27,703 nucleotides of DNA. It comes from an uncultured Pseudoflavonifractor sp. (GTDB lineage: Bacteria; Bacillota; Clostridia; Oscillospirales; Oscillospiraceae). The position numbers and the translations under genes were made by a program. Below are positions 20,473-26,981 of the stretch, piece by piece. Within the stretch, counting starts at the first letter, position 1, and every line of letters starts with the position of its first letter. A model generated the notes under the pieces. The model searched no databases, was not told the origin of the DNA, and was given only the letters and a program-made list of their open reading frames with translations. The stretch lies in NCBI GenBank assembly GCA_947383685.1, contig CANDEE010000021.1, positions 1 to 27,703 on the forward strand. The letters run 5' to 3'.

Positions 20473-22317
20473 ATGACAAAAAAACAAAGAAGGACCCTGG
20501 ACCGCATTGGTGCCGCCGGTGGATTGCTGGTGCTGGCGGTGGTGCTGGCTCCCAGGCTGTCTGTTCCCGCGATTTTCCTTTTCCTCATTCCCTATTTCAC
20601 CATTGGCTGGGACATTCTCTGGAAGGCCCTCCGCAATATCAAGAACGGTCAGGTTTTTGACGAGAACTTCCTCATGGCTATCGCCACCGTAGGGGCTCTC
20701 GCCATCGGGGAATACCCGGAGGCCGTCTTTGTCATGCTCTTTTATCAGGTGGGAGAGCTGTTCCAAGCGGTGGCGGTGGGAAAGTCCCGCCAGTCTATCG
20801 CCGCCCTTATGGACATCCGTCCCGACTATGCCAACGTGGAGCGGGACGGAAAGATTGAAACGGTTGACCCCGATGAAGTGGCGGTAGGGGAGGTCATTGT
20901 TGTAAAGCCCGGCGAGCGGGTGCCCATCGACGGGGTGGTATTGGAGGGAATGTCTACCCTCAATACCGCCGCTCTCACCGGCGAATCCCTGCCCCGTGAC
21001 ATTGGCCCCGGCGGCGATGTGATCTCCGGCTGCGTGAATATGTCGGGCCTTCTCCGGGTACGGACGACCAAAGAGTTCGGGGACTCCACTGTGGCAAAGA
21101 TTCTGGACCTGGTGGAGAACTCCTCCACCAAAAAGGCCAGGACCGAGCAGTTTATTACCCGCTTTGCCAAATGGTATACCCCGGCGGTGGTTATTGGGGC
21201 GGTTCTGCTGGCAGTCCTGCCGCCCCTTCTGTTGGATGGGGACTGGACAAAATGGTTCCGGCAGACCCTCATCTTCCTGGTCATTTCCTGCCCCTGCGCC
21301 CTTGTGATCTCGGTGCCGCTGACCTTTTTCGGCGGTATCGGCGGCTGCTCCAAGGCGGGAATTTTGGTCAAGGGCAGCAACTATCTGGAGGCCCTGGCCC
21401 GGACGGAAGTGGTGGTTTTTGATAAGACCGGCACTCTGACCCAGGGAGTCTTTCGGGTGGCTACCATCCACCCGGAGGAGGGCTCCGAAGAACGGCTTTT
21501 GGAGCTGGCGGCTTTGGCGGAAAGCTATTCCAGCCACCCCATTGCCCGCTCTCTGCGGGAAGCCTATGCCGGCGAGATCGACGAGACCCGCGTGACCAAC
21601 GTGGAGGAGCTGGCGGGCCGGGGCGTGAAGGCCGACATTGACGGGGAGACCGTCTACGTGGGCAACGGAAAGCTGATGGAGGATATGGGCGTTTCCTGGC
21701 ATCCCTGCCACAAGGTGGGCACCATTGTCCACGTAGCGGAAAAGGGAAAATACCTGGGCCACGTCGTCATTTCCGACCAGGTAAAGCCCGACTCCCAGGC
21801 CGCCATTGCCGCCCTGAAGGCGGCGGGGGTGAAAAAGACGGTCATGCTCACCGGCGACGCCCAGGAGGTGGGCCAGGCCGTGGGCGAGGAGCTGGGCCTG
21901 GACGAAGTCCATGCCGGACTGCTGCCCGCGGACAAGGTGGAGCGGGTGGAGGCCCTGTTGGAAAAGAAATCTCCCAAGGCTACCTTGGCTTTTGTGGGGG
22001 ATGGCATCAACGATGCCCCCGTTCTCTCCCGTGCCGACGTAGGCGTTGCCATGGGAGCTCTGGGCAGTGACGCCGCCATTGAGGCCGCCGACGTGGTGCT
22101 CATGGACGATAAGCCCTCCAAACTGGCCCAGGCCATTTCCATGGCCCGCCGGACGCTGCGCATCGCCAACCAGAACATTATCTTTGCCCTGGGCGTAAAG
22201 GGGATATTTCTCCTTCTGGGCGTACTGGGCAAGGCCAACATGTGGGAGGCCACCTTTGCCGACGTGGGGGTCAGCGTCATTGCTATCCTCAACGCCACAA
22301 GGGCCTTGAAGGAATAA
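20473..22317 (+). CDS. P1B-2-type Zn/Cd/Pb-exporting ATPase without N-terminal HMA domain
   Basis: Metal efflux ATPase of 614 aa. The actuator has TGES (169-172), the metal-binding TM6 has CPC (273-275), the phosphorylation site is D317 (DKTGT), the nucleotide domain has SSHPIA and GDGINDAP. TM7 contains the lysine (NIIFALGVKG) and TM8 the aspartate (TFADVGVSV) of the ZntA/CadA group, which excludes the copper type. The protein starts directly with the transmembrane region; the HMA domain is encoded separately at 19584. AAGGAGG with 8-nt spacing fixes the start at 20473, although the frame is open upstream. Last gene of the operon, controlled by the repressor at 19184. Confidence 0.95.
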   Translation: MTKKQRRTLDRIGAAGGLLVLAVVLAPRLSVPAIFLFLIPYFTIGWDILWKALRNIKNGQVFDENFLMAIATVGALAIGEYPEAVFVMLFYQVGELFQAVAVGKSRQSIAALMDIRPDYANVERDGKIETVDPDEVAVGEVIVVKPGERVPIDGVVLEGMSTLNTAALTGESLPRDIGPGGDVISGCVNMSGLLRVRTTKEFGDSTVAKILDLVENSSTKKARTEQFITRFAKWYTPAVVIGAVLLAVLPPLLLDGDWTKWFRQTLIFLVISCPCALVISVPLTFFGGIGGCSKAGILVKGSNYLEALARTEVVVFDKTGTLTQGVFRVATIHPEEGSEERLLELAALAESYSSHPIARSLREAYAGEIDETRVTNVEELAGRGVKADIDGETVYVGNGKLMEDMGVSWHPCHKVGTIVHVAEKGKYLGHVVISDQVKPDSQAAIAALKAAGVKKTVMLTGDAQEVGQAVGEELGLDEVHAGLLPADKVERVEALLEKKSPKATLAFVGDGINDAPVLSRADVGVAMGALGSDAAIEAADVVLMDDKPSKLAQAISMARRTLRIANQNIIFALGVKGIFLLLGVLGKANMWEATFADVGVSVIAILNATRALKE

Positions 22318-22351
22318 AAAGCGACCCTGTCCCGGTCAAGGGACAGGGTCG
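22316..22351 (-). terminator. Terminator overlapping the 3' end of the 22336-22710 gene
   Basis: A perfect 12-bp stem (22322-22333 with 22340-22351). On the minus strand it is followed by CTTTTTATT. The stop codon of the leftward gene lies in its loop. It may also weakly end the rightward ATPase transcript. Confidence 0.75.
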
Positions 22352-22710
22352 TCTGCTTGTTCTGCGGAGAGACGGCGGAGCAGAGCGTCACACTGGCGGG
22401 TGGAAAGCCCGGGCAGAACCGCCATGTCGTCCAACTGCTTGTATGCTTTCCAGGCGGTTTCCGCCTGCTGCTGGGCAATGCAAAGCTGCTCCTCCAGCTT
22501 GGGGAGAGAGGGAGAGCGGCGTTTTTTAGGATACTTTGGAGGCCGTCCCCGTTTCGGGGGAGCGATAGGAAGCCCCTGTCGGGCCAGCTCCAGCCGCTGC
22601 TGGCATTTGGCAACGTAGGCGACGGCTTCGATGTGGTCTTGGGCGGCCTTTTGGTAAAGGGTAAGGTATTCAATCAGTTGGGCCCTGGTCATATTGGACT
22701 CAGGTTTCAT
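22336..22710 (-). CDS. Unknown basic protein with AT-hook-like centre
   Basis: Protein of 124 aa that I do not recognise as a family. N-terminal helix (TRAQLIEYLTLYQKAAQDHIEAV), a central basic proline-rich stretch PPKRGRPPKYPKKRR (about 52-66) whose RGRPPK core resembles an AT-hook or nucleic-acid-binding tail, a second helix (LPKLEEQLCIAQQQAETAWKAYKQLDD) likely to form a coiled coil, and an acidic end. No signal or membrane segment. The start ATG at 22710 has AGGTAGGA 4-6 nt upstream. It lies directly downstream of the structured RNA candidate on the same strand, so read-through from that promoter is possible. A nucleic-acid-binding role is only suggested by the basic motif. Confidence 0.6.
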   Translation of the reverse strand: MKPESNMTRAQLIEYLTLYQKAAQDHIEAVAYVAKCQQRLELARQGLPIAPPKRGRPPKYPKKRRSPSLPKLEEQLCIAQQQAETAWKAYKQLDDMAVLPGLSTRQCDALLRRLSAEQADDPVP

Positions 22711-22745
22711 AAAATCCTACCTTTTTATATGTTTACCGCGCCTGA

Positions 22746-22767
22746 CCTGGGGGCGGATGCCCCCAGG
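22746..22767 (-). repeat. 9-bp hairpin between the RNA element and the 124-aa gene
   Basis: CCTGGGGGC - GGAT - GCCCCCAGG, a perfect 9-bp stem with a 4-nt loop and no T-run. It lies in the leader of the leftward gene and may affect its translation or the end of the upstream RNA. Confidence 0.6.
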
Positions 22768-22787
22768 CGGCGGGCGAAAAACAAAAA

Positions 22788-22814
22788 CGCTGTGCAGGCA
22801 TAGCCTACACAGCG
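22788..22814 (-). terminator. Terminator hairpin at the 3' end of the structured RNA
   Basis: On the minus strand a 7-bp stem, one mismatch, 4 more bp and a 3-nt loop, followed directly by TTTTTGTTTTTCGCC. Confidence 0.75.
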
Positions 22815-22873
22815 TAAGAAGAGAACTTCTTATGCAACACAAGCATAGGAAACAAATACAATAAAACCGCCCC

Positions 22874-22902
22874 TTGCGAAAAGGGCTGTTCTATCGTATA
22901 AT
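22874..22902 (+). promoter_or_regulatory. Plus-strand promoter inside the structured RNA element
   Basis: TTGCGA (22874-22879), 17-nt spacer, perfect TATAAT (22897-22902), reading toward the terminator at 22958-23003. It could produce an RNA of about 95 nt antisense to the 5' half of the minus-strand RNA. Confidence 0.5.
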
Positions 22903-22957
22903 GTTCCATGCGGTGCGGTCGAATGACCGCTGTGTAGGTGGTTGCTCACCTGTGCAG

Positions 22958-23003
22958 GCCGGCGGGTGTTGGCGCACCCGCCGGCTGCCGCATTTTTGTT
23001 TTT
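22958..23003 (+). terminator. Plus-strand terminator within the same element
   Basis: A perfect 11-bp GC-rich stem (22958-22968 with 22975-22985), extended by GCA/TGC after a bulge, then a short gap and TTTTTGTTTTT. Confidence 0.65.
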
Positions 23004-23010
23004 CGCCTTG

Positions 23011-23039
23011 ATTATATCAGTATTTATGGGGAAGCGCAA
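23011..23039 (-). promoter_or_regulatory. Promoter of the structured RNA
   Basis: On the minus strand TTGCGC (23039-23034), a 17-nt spacer and perfect TATAAT (23016-23011). Predicted start at 23004-23007 coincides with the outer end of the complementary-end helix. Confidence 0.75.
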
Positions 23040-23063
23040 GTATTTTCCTTGAAATTCAAGAGG

Positions 23064-23087
23064 GGATGGCTTAGCCATCCCTCTTTT
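23064..23087. terminator. Hairpin between the ECF gene and the RNA promoter
   Basis: GGGATGGC - TTA - GCCATCCC followed on the plus strand by TCTTTTTATGG. It probably ends the leftward ECF transcript as well, although the T-run is better on the plus side. Confidence 0.55.
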
Positions 23088-23093
23088 TATGGC

Positions 23094-23642
23094 TTACACC
23101 GATGCAGCGTAGGGAACTTCCAATACCCGGGCCTTTTCCAGGGCCAAGACCAGCATAGGCAGCAATATGAGCTGAATGATAATTCCCGGCATGGCGGTGA
23201 CAAAAGCGGCGGTGAGAAAGACCTCCATGGAGTAGGCCCCCGCCCGGAACACCAAGGCGTTCATGGCACCGTAGACTGCCCGTCCAATCAGCATGGAGGC
23301 AATAAGCTGAAGGTAGAGGTCGACCATCCGCTTGCCCATGTGAATGAACCGAGTGGAAAGCCCGGAGATCAGCCCGTAGGCCGCCAGCTCACAGGCCATA
23401 GAAGGCAGCACTGCCGCCGGGGGCATCCCGGTAATAAGGTGAGAAAGAGCGGGAGCCAGCAGCCCGCAGGTCAGCCCATACTGCCAGCCGCAGGTAAGTC
23501 CGCACAGAAGGACGGGGATGTGCATGGGCAGCAGGACGCTGCCCGCGTTTGGGATGGAGTGGGTGGCGGCAGGCAAAACCACGCCCAGGGCCAGCAGCAG
23601 GGCCGCCAGCACCAGTTTCTTGGTACGATAGTCGTTGTTCAT
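23094..23642 (-). CDS. ECF transporter S component (substrate-binding membrane subunit)
   Basis: Membrane protein of 182 aa with about six hydrophobic segments, the size and layout of S components of energy-coupling factor vitamin importers. TKKLVLAALLLALGVVLP is the usual N-terminal helix, and LPMHIPVLLCGLTCGWQYGLTCGLLAPALSHLITGMPP is a conserved loop-helix region of the pfam ECF_trnsprt group. The energising EcfA/EcfT genes are not here, as usual for shared-module systems. The frame is open upstream, but AAAGGGG 10 nt before the ATG at 23642 fixes the start. The leader carries a riboswitch-like structure and terminator; if it is a preQ1-III aptamer, the substrate would be a queuosine precursor. 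Substrate unproven. Confidence 0.85.
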   Translation of the reverse strand: MNNDYRTKKLVLAALLLALGVVLPAATHSIPNAGSVLLPMHIPVLLCGLTCGWQYGLTCGLLAPALSHLITGMPPAAVLPSMACELAAYGLISGLSTRFIHMGKRMVDLYLQLIASMLIGRAVYGAMNALVFRAGAYSMEVFLTAAFVTAMPGIIIQLILLPMLVLALEKARVLEVPYAASV

Positions 23643-23663
23643 GGTGTGAATACCCCTTTCGGC

Positions 23664-23715
23664 AAAAAACGCCGCAAAAGCGGCCCCCTTCGTGGGGACT
23701 TCACCTTTGCGGCGT
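23664..23715 (-). terminator. Attenuator in the ECF gene leader
   Basis: On the minus strand ACGCCGCAAA pairs with TTTTGCGGCGT around an inner GTCCCC/GGGGGC helix, followed by TTTTTT. It lies before the start codon, so it must be conditional for the gene to be expressed. Confidence 0.75.
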
Positions 23716-23775
23716 ATTTTGACAATCCGTATTGTTGAAATAGGGCGAGCCGTTTTCGTAACGGCAGTTCGTTGG
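23664..23775 (-). promoter_or_regulatory. Riboswitch-like leader with terminator; candidate preQ1-III
   Basis: The transcript from the promoter at 23780-23808 starts near 23773. It forms hairpin GCCGTT/AACGGC (23765-23749), hairpin ACAAT/ATTGT with a CCGT-type loop (23735-23722), then a long terminator (23715 to 23669) followed by a run of six T. The stretch GCCGCAAAGGTGAAG inside the terminator's 5' arm and CGGCTCGCC upstream resemble what I recall of preQ1-III aptamers, which occur in Ruminococcaceae before queT-type transporters. The terminator is clear; the ligand class is from memory and uncertain. Confidence 0.55.
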
Positions 23776-23779
23776 AATG

Positions 23780-23808
23780 ATGATAGCAAAAAGTGGGAAA
23801 AAAGTCAA
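23780..23808 (-). promoter_or_regulatory. Promoter of the ECF gene and its leader
   Basis: On the minus strand TTGACT (23808-23803), a 17-nt spacer and TATCAT (23785-23780). It gives a leader of about 130 nt. Confidence 0.75.
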
Positions 23809-23811
23809 GCC

Positions 23812-25113
23812 TTACCCCTTTTTTGCTCCCAGTTCCACCGGCTTCTTGGGGACATTTGCCGTCCGGGCAGAGGTCTTTCCCTCGGGCTTGATTTCTCCGG
23901 CGGCCATCAGGGAACGCTTGGTAAGGGTGGGGCCGACCAGCTCGTAGACCAGCACGGAAAAGAGCACCACATTCCGTACCATGGCGCCGTCCGCCAGGTT
24001 CTGGGCGGTAAGGGCCATGCCCAAGGCCACCCCGGCCTGGGGCAGCAGGGTAATGCCCAGGTGCTTTTTGATTTTGGCATCGCACCCAGTGGCGGCGCAG
24101 CTTGTATAAGCACCCAAAAATTTGCCCAGGGAGCGGAACAGGATGTAAACAACGCCCACCAGCAGCACCAGGGGTTGCGACAGCACGCCCAGGTCCAGTT
24201 CCGCGCCCGACAGGACGAAAAATAGAATGTTCAGGGGAGCGGTCCAGTGGTCCACGCGCTCCATAATCTCCTGGGAGGTATGGCAGATGTTGCAGAACAC
24301 TGTGCCCGCCATCATGCAGGTGAGAAGCAGGCTGAAGCCGATATGGATGCCGCCCACCTCAAATTCGACCATAGAGAGACCCACCGTCAGCAGCACGAAG
24401 CCGATGGACAGGCTCCGGCGCTTGCTCCGGGAGTGAAAGAACTGTTCCATGCAGTGGAGCAGGAATCCGGCCAGCCCACCCAAAATCAGAGACAGGATGA
24501 TTTCGATCACAGGCTCCACCAGAACGCTGATGACGCTCACCATACCGCTCTCCATGGCGGAGGCCACACCGAAGGAGGCAGAGAACAGCACCAGACCCAC
24601 CGCATCATCGATGGCGACCACCATCAGCAAAAGGTGGGTAAGGGGACCGTCGGCCTTGTACTGCCGGACCACCATCAGGGTGGCGGCGGGAGCGGTGGCA
24701 GCGGCGATGGCGCCCAGAGTAATGGCGGAGGACAAGCTGATCAGCGCCGGGTTCAGATAGTGGAGGGCGATAAGGGCCATGTCCACCACGATGGTAGTGA
24801 CCACCGCCTGGGCGACGCCCACTATGATGACCCGGTGGCCCATGCTGCGGAGCTGCTCCAGCCGAAATTCATCTCCGATGGCAAAGGCGATAAAGCCCAG
24901 GGCTACCTGGGAGATGATGTTGAATTCCGAAACTTGCTCCAGACTGGCAAAGCCCAGGCCGGAAACGCCTAGAGCGCCCAGGCAGAAGGGCCCCAGGAGA
25001 AGGCCGGTAATAAGGTAAGCAGTAACAGCGGGCAGGCCCAGCTTTTTGGCGGGTCGGGACATGAGAAGTCCGCCCATCAAGGCAATGGACAGGCAAATGA
25101 GGATTTGGGACAT
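23812..25113 (-). CDS. CPA2-family cation/proton antiporter
   Basis: Membrane protein of 433 aa with about 12 hydrophobic segments of the Na+(K+)/H+ exchanger superfamily. The paired aspartates D169-D170 (VVAIDDAVGL) are the ion-binding site of CPA2-type exchangers, and the N-terminal half has the TAYLITGLLLGP motif. There is no C-terminal TrkA-N/KTN domain: the tail (about 25 residues) is short, basic and cytoplasmic. Role: sodium or potassium export against protons, for pH or salt balance. The frame is open to 25185, but AAAGGAG 9 nt upstream selects the ATG at 25113. The promoter at 25157-25185 would overlap the longer version. Ion specificity cannot be told. Confidence 0.9.
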   Translation of the reverse strand: MSQILICLSIALMGGLLMSRPAKKLGLPAVTAYLITGLLLGPFCLGALGVSGLGFASLEQVSEFNIISQVALGFIAFAIGDEFRLEQLRSMGHRVIIVGVAQAVVTTIVVDMALIALHYLNPALISLSSAITLGAIAAATAPAATLMVVRQYKADGPLTHLLLMVVAIDDAVGLVLFSASFGVASAMESGMVSVISVLVEPVIEIILSLILGGLAGFLLHCMEQFFHSRSKRRSLSIGFVLLTVGLSMVEFEVGGIHIGFSLLLTCMMAGTVFCNICHTSQEIMERVDHWTAPLNILFFVLSGAELDLGVLSQPLVLLVGVVYILFRSLGKFLGAYTSCAATGCDAKIKKHLGITLLPQAGVALGMALTAQNLADGAMVRNVVLFSVLVYELVGPTLTKRSLMAAGEIKPEGKTSARTANVPKKPVELGAKKG

Positions 25114-25156
25114 GAGAATTCGCTCCTTTGGGGTCAAAATCATGGCAACGCATTGT

Positions 25157-25185
25157 AGGATAGCACTTTTGACCAAAAACTGCAA
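25157..25185 (-). promoter_or_regulatory. Promoter of the antiporter gene
   Basis: On the minus strand TTGCAG (25185-25180), a 17-nt spacer and TATCCT (25162-25157), about 35 nt before the ribosome site. Confidence 0.55.
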
Positions 25186-25205
25186 AGGGTTTTTGGAAAA
25201 AAGGT

Positions 25206-25237
25206 CAACAAAATGGACCGGGTCCCCCGGTCCATTT
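25206..25237 (-). terminator. Terminator of the DUF3842/kinase operon
   Basis: A 12-bp stem (25211-25222 with 25226-25237) with a 3-nt loop; on the minus strand the stem ends in ATTTTGTTG. The T-run is short. Confidence 0.6.
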
Positions 25238-25263
25238 CTTGTGCTTTATTCAGTTTCCTGGGT

Positions 25264-26358
25264 TCACTGTTCTTCCGGAGCAGGGAGACGGGAGGTGTCC
25301 ACCAGAATATCACATTGGTGTTCGATGGAGAGGGGGCCAAAATAATTTTCCTCCATGGGGATCCACCGCTCCTTGAATTTTTTCAGGCTTTCAGGGGTCT
25401 CCCGCCGCTCCAGCCGGGAAAGCTGGACTTCCGCCGAGCAGGTGAAGAAGATGCGGAGGGTGGCGTAGTTTCGCAGCTCCGGGTGAAGGGCGTAGCTCCC
25501 TTCCACCAGGTTAAGCCGCCGGAAGGGGATGCCCTCCGGTTCTCCCATGGTCATGGTGGAGCAGTCAAAACGGCGGTGGGCTACCGCCTCCTCCCGGCGC
25601 AGAGGTTCAAAAAGCTCAGTGGCCGCCCGCTCATAGTCCACATTGCCGCCGGGGGTGGCGAGACGTTCGGGGGTCCGTTTGGCGGGAGGGAGGAAGAAGT
25701 CGTCCATATGGAACACATTGCACTCGTCAAATAGCTCTGCCGCTTTCTGGGCAAAGGTGGTCTTGCCGCTGGCGCAGCGTCCGTCTACCGCTACAATGAC
25801 GGGGCCGTCCGAATTCCGCAAAAGGGCGTCAATGGCCCGGAGGGCGGGGGCGTAGAGGGCCAGGTCCCGGTCTATGATCCGGTAATGGGGATGGTAAAGC
25901 TCCCGGTAGCCCTTGCTGTGGCGGAGGGGCGGGCAGCCCTCGCTTTCATAGAGAGACAGGAACAGCTCCAGCTCCTTGGGGTCCAGGGGCAGCTCTCCGG
26001 CCCAGGCCATGGCGGTCAGTGTGCCCAGCTTTTCCCACAGCCCCGCCAGGGTTCCCCGAGGCCGAGCGGAGCGGACAAAGCACCGGGAGAGCAGGGGAAG
26101 GTCCGCGTCGGTGAAGCACCGGGGGTCCAGGTGGGCACGGCACAGTCCGCCGCCAATGGCCTCCACGGCGTACTCGGGGGTGTAATGCTCCTCCGCAGCC
26201 TGAGCAAACTCGGCTCGCAGGGTTTCCAGCGCGTCTCCCTCCGCCACCAGGTGGCCGGGACCAAACTCGCTCTGGTAGAGCAGCTTCACATAGTCCCGTG
26301 GCTCCATGCCGGGATACCGCTGGGCATGAAGGCTTAGGATGTTTTTCAAAGCGCTCAT
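25264..26358 (-). CDS. Two-domain protein: unknown N-terminal domain fused to a uridine-kinase-like P-loop kinase
   Basis: Protein of 364 aa. The C-terminal half (about 185-355) is a P-loop kinase of the uridine/pantothenate kinase class: Walker A VDGRCASGKTT (191-201), HMDDFFLPPAKR (217-228, the base/substrate-site DD) and GNVDYERAATELFEPL, as in phosphoribulokinase/uridine kinase proteins. The N-terminal half (1 to about 180; YVKLLYQSEFGPGHLV, KLGTLTAMAW, HSKGYRELYHPHYRIID) is a soluble helical domain that I recognise only as a recurrent partner of such kinases in clostridia. Substrate unknown: nucleoside or sugar. The start ATG has AAAGGAGG 7 nt upstream and overlaps the DUF3842 stop (ATGA). 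Confidence 0.8.
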   Translation of the reverse strand: MSALKNILSLHAQRYPGMEPRDYVKLLYQSEFGPGHLVAEGDALETLRAEFAQAAEEHYTPEYAVEAIGGGLCRAHLDPRCFTDADLPLLSRCFVRSARPRGTLAGLWEKLGTLTAMAWAGELPLDPKELELFLSLYESEGCPPLRHSKGYRELYHPHYRIIDRDLALYAPALRAIDALLRNSDGPVIVAVDGRCASGKTTFAQKAAELFDECNVFHMDDFFLPPAKRTPERLATPGGNVDYERAATELFEPLRREEAVAHRRFDCSTMTMGEPEGIPFRRLNLVEGSYALHPELRNYATLRIFFTCSAEVQLSRLERRETPESLKKFKERWIPMEENYFGPLSIEHQCDILVDTSRLPAPEEQ

Positions 26359-26771
26359 ATACCCGCCTCCTTTGCGGCCAGCTCCACGGCGTTGTCCAAC
26401 AGCTCCTCCAGCTTCTGGTCGGCGGCCCCCGCCACCAGGATGCCGCAGCCGCTGGACACAGGCACTAAAATGCGGCGGGCCTTGGCGGAGGATACTGCGG
26501 CGGCGATGGCGGGGCTTATCTCGCCCATGAGGGAGTTGGCGGCAAGAAGACCGATGGGTCCCAGGATCAAGTCGGCCTGGGCGGCGTTATAGCACACGGC
26601 GTTTTCTCCGGTGGCGGCCTTGTCCGCGCCGGCCTTGAGCATGGCGGAGGTGGCAAGGGCGTTAACGCCTACCGCCCGAAGCTGGACCCGGTTCCCCAGC
26701 CGGGCCTTCAGACGGGACACCAGCGCGGCGCCCAGGCCGCCCCCCTGCCCGTCAATGACGACAATCAGCAT
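26355..26771 (-). CDS. DUF3842 family protein
   Basis: Protein of 138 aa matching DUF3842, a small Firmicute family of unknown function. The N-terminus MLIVVIDGQGGGLGAALVSRL is a Rossmann-like glycine-rich strand-loop-helix. NALATSAMLKAGAD, GENAVCYNAAQADLILGPIGLLAANSLMGEISP and the C-terminal RILVPVSSGCGILV are the conserved blocks. No signal or membrane segment. The frame is open to 26861, but AAGGAGG 10 nt upstream selects the ATG at 26771, where the family begins. It overlaps the kinase fusion by 4 nt and is probably transcribed with it. The conserved Gly-rich and Ser/Cys-rich blocks suggest nucleotide binding, which is inference. Confidence 0.85.
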   Translation of the reverse strand: MLIVVIDGQGGGLGAALVSRLKARLGNRVQLRAVGVNALATSAMLKAGADKAATGENAVCYNAAQADLILGPIGLLAANSLMGEISPAIAAAVSSAKARRILVPVSSGCGILVAGAADQKLEELLDNAVELAAKEAGI

Positions 26772-26898
26772 AATAAAAGGGCCTCCTTGGGAAGTATGGA
26801 TGAAAACAGGATACCATAAAAAGGGACGTTTGGGTAGAGGCTTAATTAAATGCCGTGCCACTGATAAAAAAATTCTATGGTAACCGTGAAAGATTAGA

Positions 26899-26928
26899 TT
26901 GTAGAGAAAGGAAGCGGTATGATATTAT
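26899..26928 (+). promoter_or_regulatory. Putative promoter of the flavoprotein gene
   Basis: TTGTAG (26899-26904), an 18-nt spacer and TATTAT (26923-26928), about 38 nt before the ribosome site. A moderate match. Confidence 0.4.
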
Positions 26929-26981
26929 ATTAACAGATTTGACCGTGAGTCAAACAAAACAAGGAAAGGGGAGAATGTACA

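Larger units (their letters stand above)
22773..23007 (-). ncRNA. Candidate structured RNA of about 235 nt with complementary ends
   Basis: Read on the minus strand, transcription from the promoter at 23011-23039 would begin near 23004-23007. The RNA would fold as follows: the 5' end (23007-22993) pairs perfectly over 15 nt with the 3' end (22787-22773); an 11-bp hairpin (22985-22975 with 22968-22958); a 5-bp hairpin (22951-22936); a 6-bp GC hairpin (22930-22915); a 60-nt rod (22907-22848) with 4 bp, a symmetrical 4-nt loop, 12 bp including two G-U pairs, and a further helix; a 7-bp hairpin (22832-22815); and a terminator hairpin (22814-22788) followed by TTTTTGTTTTT. G-U pairs in the rod suggest selection on RNA rather than on DNA. 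I do not recognise the family; raiA-type or another large Firmicute RNA should be tested. No ribosome site supports coding. Confidence 0.65.

Noticed and set aside
20302..21912. Long minus-strand frame opposite the P1B ATPase
   Set aside because: The plus strand encodes all ATPase motifs; the antisense frame shows no family and no ribosome site.
22773..23007. Mobile element (MITE) reading of the 15-bp terminal inverted repeats
   Set aside because: No target-site duplication is seen, and the repeats coincide with a transcription start and a terminator T-tract, which an RNA explains better. A single copy in this window cannot settle it.
22830..23078. 82-codon minus-strand reading frame across the RNA element
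   Set aside because: It has no ribosome site, starts upstream of the mapped promoter elements and crosses the promoter and several hairpins; composition is not protein-like.
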